Assembly (NCBI GenBank): GCA_009859145.1
Contig: VRVR01000014.1
Coordinates: 127,618 to 191,617 of the forward strand
Origin: Andalucia godoyi
Lineage: Eukaryota; Discoba; Jakobea; Jakobida; Andaluciidae
DNA length: 64,000 bases
Direction of reading: 5' to 3'
This document shows positions 47,434-55,132 of the stretch, piece by piece. The position numbers and the translations under genes are program-made. The notes beneath the pieces were generated by a model. That model worked only from the letters and a program-made list of their open reading frames with translations. It did not search any database and was not told the origin of the DNA. The first letter of the stretch is position 1; the number at the start of each line of letters is the position of its first letter.

Positions 47434-49674
47434 TCACCTGTTCTGAATCACATCCAGTTGTACCAATACTGCCAATGTGATTGTTGCTCCATAGTACACA
47501 CACATCACTGCGACATTGGTCCAGATGGACGCAAATCCCGTGTCAAGAGCTTTCCATGGTTGCGATGTGGGAATCGGCCGTGGAATTTGAAGCCAGTGAT
47601 AGAACAGCATGCTGAAAAACGGCGTCACGATGTAGACAAAGCAGAATGTGAATAGAACGAGCGCAATCAGGGATACGACAAGACTGTTCGTAACGCCCCA
47701 ACTGATCAGTGCTGGAGTGAATCGAAGCGAGATGGGCCAAATGGCAAAGAAGCCAGAAATGATCGATAGAACCAGCGTTTTCCAAATAGGGGGAGGCCGG
47801 GACCCGGCGGTGGCGTTCCCGTAATCTGCAAACAAGGAAGAAAATGCATCATGAACAACATTCTGCTGCTCGACATGGAACACTGGTCTCTTTGCAAGCA
47901 GCGGCTCCAATTTTCGAACAATTTCCAAGCGCTCATCAGACTGCAACCATTGCTCAAGGTGATCGTACGAATCAAACCGATAGATGACGACCAAGACCTC
48001 GTGGTCGTCCACGAATTCGTCTTCGTCTGCGACATCAAGTTCAGGAATATCCGAGGAAGACTCCTTTGGCTGAACAATATCGAGCCCAACGAACCCTGGC
48101 TTTTTCTTCATGAAATCCGTCATTTCTCGAATCAGTTCGTAAAAGTCCTCGGTAAACTCCCACCGGACATGATGGCGAGCAGCGACTGTCACCGTACGAT
48201 CTAATTTCCGTGAGTCGTCCACAATTTTCTGCGACGTCTTCCTCAGTTCTTGCACTCGTCTTGTCAAATCCTCGGTCGTCAGCCGCGCCAGTTCACTTTT
48301 TGCAGACGTCATCGTTTCCAATCGACTGCGCACCTGAGAAATGTGATCCAGAGATCCCAGCGTGATGCGCTTCAGGCGATCCAACCTCTTCTCTAAAGTC
48401 TGCAGTCGTCGCTTGAGGGCCAACGGCTGAGGAGGAGGTGGCGGTGGAAGAAACATTTGGAATCCATCATCGAAGATTTCTCGAACCACCGACCTTCGAG
48501 CACTACGAGGTGCGAAAATAAACCACCGGAAAATCTTGAGAAGCACTGCTGAAGACCCAAACGTGCTGAACGGAATCACCAACATGACGTACACCAGCAG
48601 CGTGAATGACGGGTCGTTGAACACCGAATTCATAGCTGTCGTCGTGCCAATAAAGTTGTGCGCTGAAAAGTTCAGATACATGGAAAAGTACAGCACAAAG
48701 CACAGCTTCCATTTTTGCGCTGGTTGCGGAAGTCCCTTTGCAGCGAGAGGAAGAGAAGCGCCTGTCTTTTTCAGTACAGTACTTGTACTACTGCTGCCTG
48801 GTAGCGGCCGTTTTCCCGAGCTGGCTGCCGCAGCGTCACTGGCGAACGAGGTACTATTTGCCCGTGGTCTGAGCATGTCTGGACCGATGACGGCGATATC
48901 CGAGTCTTGAAAATCAATGTCCATTCCATGTGAGAGAGTGTCGTAGTTCTCGAGAATGCCGAACCGAAATGCAATCTGGAGCCATTCTGCCCGCTCATCC
49001 GAGTTGATCCACGTCTCGGAAGCATCGAAGTTATCCCATTTGATAATGTGCACAAATGTGAACACATGATTCTCTGCCGCATTCTGAAACTCTGTTTCTG
49101 GCGGCACAATCAACGATCGAGATACGAATCCCGGGAATTTAGCCAAAGCATCTCCTGCGCTCAAAAGCCACGTTTCAAACATTGGAAAACTCGATTTCTT
49201 CACCAAAAGTTTGACAATTGCAGTCACGGAGCCATTCGCAATTCGATTCAGAGTTCCCATCGAAGCAAACGAGTTCGGAAAATGCAATCCTTCCACTGAA
49301 GTTCGGCTCCGTGAAATACTACCCCTACCACTAACCTGTATTTGTTGATGATGAGGCTGATGATGACTGATGAATGCCTGTCGCTCAGCATCGTCATCTA
49401 CATTGCCCTCGTCAGCTTCGGCTGCTACCGTTTTTGTAAGCGTAGCTGTAGGTGCAGGCGTAGGCATCTGTGCAGTTGTAGTTGTAGCTGTTGCTGAACG
49501 ACGAGGAGGATGCGACGCAAATTCAGAATGATCCGTTACGACTTGTGCATCTTCAAAGTGCACATTCGGTGGTGACGAGTCCATATCAATCAGATTGTGG
49601 GTCGTCATCTCATGCGGTCCACTGACACTCCCCACAGCGGATTCTCGCGTATCCGGTGAGTCCCTGGAATTCAT
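47434..49674 (-). CDS. Duplicated ABM-domain membrane protein
   Basis: The 746-residue protein contains two antibiotic-biosynthesis-monooxygenase-like (dimeric alpha-beta barrel) domains, each followed by hydrophobic segments. The first is at about 150-245 (FPMFETWLLSAGDALAKFPG, SETWINSDERAEWLQIA) with TM segments near 322-345 and 358-385. The second is at about 495-600 (FYELIREMTDFMKKKPGFVG, LEQWLQSDERLEIVRKLEPL) with TM segments near 628-650, 657-695 and 718-742. A coiled-coil-like linker lies at 425-480. The Ser/Thr-rich first 140 residues look disordered. Bacterial relatives are single ABM plus TM proteins of unknown role, so this looks like an internal duplication or fusion. Chemistry is not assignable. 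Confidence 0.75.
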   Translation of the reverse strand: MNSRDSPDTRESAVGSVSGPHEMTTHNLIDMDSSPPNVHFEDAQVVTDHSEFASHPPRRSATATTTTAQMPTPAPTATLTKTVAAEADEGNVDDDAERQAFISHHQPHHQQIQVSGRGSISRSRTSVEGLHFPNSFASMGTLNRIANGSVTAIVKLLVKKSSFPMFETWLLSAGDALAKFPGFVSRSLIVPPETEFQNAAENHVFTFVHIIKWDNFDASETWINSDERAEWLQIAFRFGILENYDTLSHGMDIDFQDSDIAVIGPDMLRPRANSTSFASDAAAASSGKRPLPGSSSTSTVLKKTGASLPLAAKGLPQPAQKWKLCFVLYFSMYLNFSAHNFIGTTTAMNSVFNDPSFTLLVYVMLVIPFSTFGSSAVLLKIFRWFIFAPRSARRSVVREIFDDGFQMFLPPPPPPQPLALKRRLQTLEKRLDRLKRITLGSLDHISQVRSRLETMTSAKSELARLTTEDLTRRVQELRKTSQKIVDDSRKLDRTVTVAARHHVRWEFTEDFYELIREMTDFMKKKPGFVGLDIVQPKESSSDIPELDVADEDEFVDDHEVLVVIYRFDSYDHLEQWLQSDERLEIVRKLEPLLAKRPVFHVEQQNVVHDAFSSLFADYGNATAGSRPPPIWKTLVLSIISGFFAIWPISLRFTPALISWGVTNSLVVSLIALVLFTFCFVYIVTPFFSMLFYHWLQIPRPIPTSQPWKALDTGFASIWTNVAVMCVYYGATITLAVLVQLDVIQNR

Positions 49675-49958
49675 TTCTCTCTCTCTCTCTCTCGCTCGCT
49701 CGCTCGCTGGTTGTTCCTTCGTCTTTTTCTTCTTTGTTTACCCTCTTTTCTTGTGGATGATGTTTCTGAAAAAACGCGGGGTTCCCAGAGCATTCTGTTC
49801 GTCTAGTCGCGAGGTTTGTGACGCCAACGTACTGTACATCGTGAAGTCGTACGACAGTTCAGTCCCGGACTCCCTGCATTTTTGTTTCCGGGACATTCTG
49901 TCCAGATCGGAGGAAAGCTCGGGCTGTGACAGTCTGTCACAGGCAGGCGGGTTACACA
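49675..49958. other. Upstream flank of the ABM-domain gene
   Basis: A CT/CTCG microsatellite (about 49676-49706) lies directly upstream of the minus-strand ATG. A plus-strand frame (49595-49987) is open but unrecognised. The region ends at the terminus of Fanzor-type copy D. Confidence 0.4.
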
Positions 49959-50111
49959 CGCCTACATTGTACACTAACCGCGGATAATCATCGCTGATCA
50001 CCCATAATCAATGTTGCAACCCAACAACATGCATAGCATGATCGAGAAGGGGGGTAGGCCCCAACACGCCCCTCGGCATGAGCGACGTTCCCAAGATAGA
50101 TAGATGCGTTG
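49959..50111 (-). pseudogene. Fanzor-type right-end relic (copy D)
   Basis: On the minus strand this reads ASIYLGN/QRIYLS, then GGCGTGTTGGGGCCTACCCC. It ends GTTAGTGTACAATGTAGGCG at 49959, aligning with 50888-51006 in opposite orientation. The coding part corresponds to the NIYLRNA end of the RuvC-III region but is frameshifted, and nothing of the nuclease core is found upstream (above 50111). It is an inactive fragment. Confidence 0.6.
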
Positions 50112-50238
50112 CATGGACAATAAAAATAATGAAATGAAATGAGCGTCGCTGTGCGAGAATGCAACGCGGCGGTGTGTGTATAGGGATTTCATGACCAAAA
50201 TGGGGCGAAACGAACCGGGCACCGTGTGACGGAGTTGC

Positions 50239-50337
50239 TTAAGATGGCAAACGCATGCGCACGACGCGTGGCAGTGTTTTTGTTTGCGTGCGCTTTAGAT
50301 TGCTTTATCATATCGCGATAAGTGGCAACGGTCAACG
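50239..50337 (+). repeat. Left-end-like dispersed repeat
   Basis: About 98 bases from TAAGATGGCAAACGC to AACGGTCAAC match 62788-62691 on the minus strand at roughly 85 percent identity by eye. The shared core is TGCGCTTTAGATTGCTT, then the palindrome-containing CATATCGCGATAA. It lies 5' of the Fanzor-type fragment that starts at about 50506, so it could be that element's left end or promoter. Confidence 0.6.
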
Positions 50338-50505
50338 CGTTGTTTCCTGGCCGCGGTTTCTCGTGGGACGAGATACGCTTTCAAGGACTCACGGGCTGAT
50401 GACTACCGTTGATCAATAACACGTCATTGTCATGCACACGGAAGTATACATAATCAGACACGGTCAATACTGGCCGACACCAGCACGTCTGTTTCACAGG
50501 ATTTC

Positions 50506-51006
50506 GTGCTTACGCGTAGCCATCTATCATTCGTTCAGCGCACTGCCAAGAGGCGAACTTCCAAGACACGATCTCCAGTCCCCAGCACGCAGGGTAGCCA
50601 ACCCCAAGCAGAAAGCCTCAGGGACCGTCTCTTGCAGAACTCGTGGTTTTCTGCTACGACGCACCAGGCGCAGTCGCAGTCGCAGTCGCAGTTGCAAAAC
50701 CCCGCCGTCTTCCTACCGCCTCTTCCTACTCTCGTATCTCCAGGTGCATCAATCGCTGCAACTGAGGACACGAAAGCGCCTGCTGCTAGGGCCGTCAGAA
50801 TCAAAATGCACCCTTCTCAGGAACGATGTGTCACGCTGAGAAAGTGGCTCACAGATTGATCGAGATTGGGAACGGAGCGCAGAACATCTATCTGAAGAAC
50901 GCCGTGAGGCGTGTTGGGGGGCCTATCCCCTTTCCGGCGACGGGATGCAAGACTGAATATTGCATGTCTACTCGTAGATATGTTTGTTCAGTGTATAATG
51001 TAGGCG
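50506..51006 (+). pseudogene. Internally deleted Fanzor/TnpB-like element (copy E)
   Basis: A frame at 50506-50859 encodes a Ser/Gln-rich leader with LLQNSWFSATT and ends RIKMHPSQERCVTLRKWLTD. That end resembles the first conserved block of TnpB/Fanzor nucleases (R.ki.p...Q...L..W). Immediately after, bases 50859-50913 encode IDRD, then after a one-base frame slip GAQNIYLKNA, the RuvC-III end of the same protein. The middle, including the RuvC-I/II motifs and the zinc finger, is missing, so the copy is an internal-deletion derivative. The conserved tail (GGCGTGTTGGGGGGCCTATC, possible GGGG/CCCC hairpin) runs to GTTCAGTGTATAATGTAGGCG at 51006. The frame 50826-51017 continues through it. Confidence 0.65.
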
Positions 51007-51225
51007 ATGCAATTTGAGATGAGCCTGTATGAGCAGCAGCTATCACTTATTCCACATGATGCCAAAAGAGCATTTTATTATTATATTTATTATTTTTTCG
51101 AATATCCTTTCCCTGTCATTGCATCCTTCCTCTTCTTTTCCTGCTCAAGTGCTTTGAGAAATCACGGTACAGGAAGAAGAAAGAAAGAAAAGAAAAATAC
51201 TTGTTGCGGTAGAAGGGTGGAGAAA

Positions 51226-51642
51226 ATGGGATATTCATTACGCGTTTCGCATGTGACGGTGTGGGTTCGTGACCAGGACGCATCAATCAAGTTTTACACG
51301 GAGAAGCTTGGATTCATGGTTGCGACGGATGCACCGTGTGGTCCCGACATGCGCTGGGTGGAGCTCAAGCGTGTGGAGAATGGATTTACGGACCGACAGT
51401 CTGTCCGTCTTGTGCTTCAAAAGTCTACTGACGACTCAAAAGTTGGGCAGTTTGCCGGATTCATCTTTGCTACCGACGACATCCAGGCGACGTTCAATGC
51501 TCTTCAGACGAACCAAGTCTCCATTTCATCGCCTCCCAAGCAGGAAAGCTGGGGAACGTTCCTCATCTTTACCGACATTGACGGAAACTCTTTTTGCGTG
51601 TCCCAGTCTTCAGACGATCCAACGTCGACGTCCTCTCAGTAG
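51226..51642 (+). CDS. VOC/glyoxalase-family protein
   Basis: The 138-residue single-domain protein is of the vicinal oxygen chelate superfamily. LRVSHVTVWVRDQDASIKFY, followed by TEKLGFMVATD, is the typical first beta-alpha-beta-beta-beta unit. FIFATDDIQATFNALQTNQV, then WGTFLIFTDIDGNSFCVSQ, is the second. The expected metal-binding His of the first unit is present (SHV). The terminal Glu/His of the second unit appears as DIDGNSFC. Such proteins include glyoxalases, dioxygenases and resistance proteins, so the specific reaction is open. The ATG at 51226 follows an AAGAAAGAAA purine tract, and the upstream in-frame extension overlaps the mobile-element tail. Confidence 0.85.
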   Translation: MGYSLRVSHVTVWVRDQDASIKFYTEKLGFMVATDAPCGPDMRWVELKRVENGFTDRQSVRLVLQKSTDDSKVGQFAGFIFATDDIQATFNALQTNQVSISSPPKQESWGTFLIFTDIDGNSFCVSQSSDDPTSTSSQ

Positions 51643-51813
51643 TAGTCGAGGTATCAGGAGGACTAAGAGTCCACCAATAACATGTTTTTGTTTTTGTTTT
51701 TGTTTTTGCTTCATTAAAGGAAGGCGAGAAGAAGAAGAAGAAAAGTCAGCTTATTTATTTTTTTAATTCTTTCTTTCTTTCGTCTTGTCTTTTGGTTTGT
51801 CCAAGCACACACA

Positions 51814-52461
51814 TCAGTTCGTTTCAAAGTCGAGCTGTCGAGAAACAGAATCGTCTTCATTGATCTCACCATTTGCAGCCTCTTCCTCTTCTTGTCCATC
51901 GATCATCCGACTCGGTACATCCTCCTCTTCCTCTTGCTCCAGTCCTTGCTCCAACCCGGGGTCTTGCTCCTGTTGCTCTTCCTCGTCCTCTCCTTCCGCT
52001 TCGCCATCTTCTTCCTCTTCTTCCTCTTCACCTTCGCGCTCCTTTTCAACCTCTGTCTCCTCCTTGTCCTTCCCCCCTTCAACTTCAGCCTCCGCTTCGA
52101 CCTCGTCCTCATTCTCCGCCTCCGCTCTTTCCTTCTTTTGCTTCTCTCGAAGTTGTTGCTGACGCTCAAGATGCGTGTCGATAATCCGCGTTGCAATGAT
52201 TCGGCTCGACGGACCACTGGTCTTGACCCATTTCCGAATGCGAAGGCGGCAAGAACGGTCGCCTGGCCTCAAGTCTACAAACACGCGCTCCCAGTGGGCA
52301 ACTCGGCCTCTTGTTCCAGACGATGTCGAGGTCTCAGTCTCGAACCAGTGCTTCGGAACTTGCGAAACAGCAGCCAACAGCGACTTGTGCCGGTCAATTG
52401 TATGCCGCGTTGTCCGTCGGTTCACATACGCAGACGTCTGGTACGAATTCACGTCTGTCAT
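51814..52461 (-). CDS. BCL7-like N-terminal domain protein with acidic tail
   Basis: The first 95 of 215 residues form a compact basic region. RRTTRHTIDRHKSLLAAVSQ, then AHWERVFVDLRPG and CRLRIRKWVKTSGPS, parallel the BCL7 N-terminus (a helix, then KWE..WV..GD..LRIFKWVPV). BCL7 proteins are subunits of SWI/SNF-type remodelers. From about residue 100 the protein is a Glu-rich low-complexity region with runs of up to seven Glu, typical of nuclear chromatin factors. The match is motif-level only. A BCL7 profile search would confirm or refute it. Confidence 0.5.
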   Translation of the reverse strand: MTDVNSYQTSAYVNRRTTRHTIDRHKSLLAAVSQVPKHWFETETSTSSGTRGRVAHWERVFVDLRPGDRSCRLRIRKWVKTSGPSSRIIATRIIDTHLERQQQLREKQKKERAEAENEDEVEAEAEVEGGKDKEETEVEKEREGEEEEEEEDGEAEGEDEEEQQEQDPGLEQGLEQEEEEDVPSRMIDGQEEEEAANGEINEDDSVSRQLDFETN

Positions 52462-52725
52462 GGCAAGTGCTTCAATCGAGCACCTTTGCGTGATGAAAAA
52501 CGATTACTTAATATTTCAAATGTATAATTTAAAAATTACAAAATAAAAACCAATCGAAACTAGAAGAAAAAAGCGTGGATAAACTATGGAAAAGTACCCA
52601 TTTCTTCGTCGATTTGGGAGATTTGCGGAGAGGGGGGGAAGCCTTCACTACGGAAGGTGAACGGACAAAATGAAAAGTCAAAGGAGCATGCAAAGGAGGA
52701 GGCTCTGGAAAGAAGGAAGATGTGT

Positions 52726-54681
52726 CTAGCAACATTCATAGTATTGATTGCGGCATAGATTGAAGCCATCTTCGGATCGAGACTTGAGAATCCTCCAAGG
52801 AAACGGTCCCGCTGCTGCGTTTTTCCAGACAAAAAACGTTGTGATGTTGCTGAAACACCCTGCATCAAACGGGAGGACGTGCTCCGGCATACCTTGGGTG
52901 TACCAGAGCTGATCGAACCGCAGCGCTTCATAGGTTGTTTGGTTCGTTACGATGAGATAGGAATGAAGGACCAGCAATCCAATCACTAGAATTGCGAAGG
53001 GACACAGGTTCAGCAACACAAGCACATGCATCCAGTTTAGATACATCCACGAAGACAGGTCTCCAGACCTTGACTCACGGAACGATGCACAGACAAGCAC
53101 CAGTCCCCAAATCATCAGCACGGACTCGAGAAAAAGAAATGACCAAAATGCTCTGTGGTTCTTTTCCCCAATGCATATTCCCAGGAAAAAACAATGATGG
53201 TCAAAACACAAGACACACTCGTCGCATCGCTTGCAGTGTCGCGCTCGCATGGGGATCACTCTTCGACATCGGAAACAATACCGTCGATCGCCTCGACGGC
53301 TTCCGTTCGACCCGGACCTTCTTCCATTGTATGACGCATCGGACGCATCCGAGGGAGAGCGGAGATGCTGGTGCTTGCGAAACGAAGCATTTCCTTTTGA
53401 ACTCGAGATCCCGGATGCTCCAGAGCTATTTCCTGATCCTGAACAACTGTCGATGTTGCCAGTATTGTTACTGCCAGCACCGCAGTCATTGCCATTGCTG
53501 CTGCCGCCGCCGCCGCCGCCACTGGCGTTGGCATTGTTGAAGGTGGCATTGCTGTTGGAACTGACGATGATGTCATTCATTGCGCTCATGGTAGCGCTAC
53601 CATGATGATTGCTTGAATACAGCAGCTGATGCGACGAAGTAGATCGAGAAATGGGGGCTGTGGGTCGAAGCTGCATATGTGTTGTTGGCTCGTCCAACAG
53701 CATGACATCCATTGTTTCCAAGCTCCCAACGAACGGAGCTGCATCCAAAATCGAAAGACCTGATCGACAGTTTCCTCCACCAATACTACTGCTATTGGTG
53801 ATGATGCTGCTGCTGCTGCTGCTGTTGTTGTTGTTGTTACCTCCAACGCTGCTGCCACTCCCATTGCTACTGCTACTGACATTGACGCTACCATTCCCAC
53901 CACTACCGCCGCCACCACCACCGCCGTGGCTGGTACTAACGCTGCCAGGGTTATGATTGTGGCTGTGAATGCTGGTCATGCCGCCGCTAATGCCATTCGC
54001 ATTGCCACTGTTTCCATTGGCAGACTGAACAGAAGAGGACGGCAAGCCGGTGCCACTACTGCTGGAAAGAGCGTTTCCCGAAGCGGTACTCTCGCCCATT
54101 CCAGTATTTGAATGGTTTGATAACAACGATGACGATGATGGCACGGGAACATTGACCATCATCATCGGTGCGTCTTCTTCGTCCCCTGATGGATTTGACG
54201 CGGATTCGTCCGCAGACAAATCATACAACTGTTCGAAATAATGGTCTCTCACATATCCCGGATCGGATTTGCAAACCAGAACAAAGAAGAGCGTAGATAC
54301 TGCAAACAACACAAGAAACAGACACCCGAATACAAACGCTGATACGGAGGAAGCCGACGAAAAAAGTGCGGTGCTGAGATACGAAGGAAACGAAAGCATG
54401 ATCAAAACAGAAATGAACTGTCCGACGAAAAAGTACACTTTCGCAAACGAACTCTGCGATTTCCAAAACGGCACTTTGCGACGAGGCAATCGACGATTTG
54501 GTTCCAGTAAGTTCATTTTGCTAGCGTACGGACACGTAGGGACGTAATAACATTCATTGTTATTATTTGTTGTCTTCTTCTTCCTGAATTGAAAATACAT
54601 TGGGCACTTTGGGAAGTGTCGGGAAAATTCAACTGCTAATTGCCGAATTGCCCCGCCTACAACAAGGATCTGACGATTCAA
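52726..54681 (-). CDS. DHHC-type palmitoyltransferase
   Basis: The 651-residue protein is an S-acyltransferase of the DHHC family, which attaches palmitate to cysteines of membrane proteins. Two TM helices lie near 85-150 (VYFFVGQFISVLIMLSF, VFGCLFLVLFAVSTLFFVLV). The Cys-rich domain is at about 465-510: YCFRCRRVIPMRARHCKRCD, then CVLCFDHHCFFLGICIGEKN, with the DHHC tetrad near 493-496. Two further TM segments follow, then TTYEALRF, the TTxE motif. Between TM2 and the catalytic domain lies an insertion of about 290 residues of Ser/Gly/Asn low complexity encoded by imperfect triplet repeats. Met28 or Met55 are alternative starts because the first 55 residues look untidy. Confidence 0.9.
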   Translation of the reverse strand: MNRQILVVGGAIRQLAVEFSRHFPKCPMYFQFRKKKTTNNNNECYYVPTCPYASKMNLLEPNRRLPRRKVPFWKSQSSFAKVYFFVGQFISVLIMLSFPSYLSTALFSSASSVSAFVFGCLFLVLFAVSTLFFVLVCKSDPGYVRDHYFEQLYDLSADESASNPSGDEEDAPMMMVNVPVPSSSSLLSNHSNTGMGESTASGNALSSSSGTGLPSSSVQSANGNSGNANGISGGMTSIHSHNHNPGSVSTSHGGGGGGGSGGNGSVNVSSSSNGSGSSVGGNNNNNSSSSSSIITNSSSIGGGNCRSGLSILDAAPFVGSLETMDVMLLDEPTTHMQLRPTAPISRSTSSHQLLYSSNHHGSATMSAMNDIIVSSNSNATFNNANASGGGGGGSSNGNDCGAGSNNTGNIDSCSGSGNSSGASGISSSKGNASFRKHQHLRSPSDASDASYNGRRSGSNGSRRGDRRYCFRCRRVIPMRARHCKRCDECVLCFDHHCFFLGICIGEKNHRAFWSFLFLESVLMIWGLVLVCASFRESRSGDLSSWMYLNWMHVLVLLNLCPFAILVIGLLVLHSYLIVTNQTTYEALRFDQLWYTQGMPEHVLPFDAGCFSNITTFFVWKNAAAGPFPWRILKSRSEDGFNLCRNQYYECC

Positions 54682-55132
54682 AGGGTATTTGTAGGAAATG
54701 CCAGTGATGCGGTTCTACTGCTCTCCAAAACATGAATTATGACTGGTCATCGGCTAAATTGTCACCGAAGACAGATCCAAGCCAGATGTTTTTAATTTAA
54801 TTGGGGACGAGCACCAACTCTTCAATGCAGATTGCTCTGCATCAAAAAGGGTCATCGCTTCTTCTTCTTGCTCCCCGCCTCCGACGACAGGGGATCAACG
54901 CGTTTCTTGGGTCTCGGTATCTTCGGGGATGGCCGGTTTGCGTTTGTTGGGAAGATCCCTCTTTGGAGCCATGAAATGTTTTCTGTCTTTGATGAAAAAG
55001 TGCTGCTTGAAGCTTCGGTTTTTAAATAAAATAAATTTTAAAAAAGAAAAAAGAAAGAAAAAGAAGGAGGAAAGGAAAGAACAGAATATGTGAATATGGT
55101 ACGTGACGAAGGGTTTTAAAAAATAAGGCAGA
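54682..55132. other. Intergenic region
   Basis: These 451 bases lie between the DHHC start and the GH5 stop, both on the minus strand. A minus-strand Lys/Arg-rich stretch (about 54845-54985, reading GLPNKRKP/RFVDPLSSEAGSKKK) hints at a nuclear-localisation-like peptide, but no complete gene is evident. An A/T-rich tract lies at 55020-55070. Confidence 0.35.
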
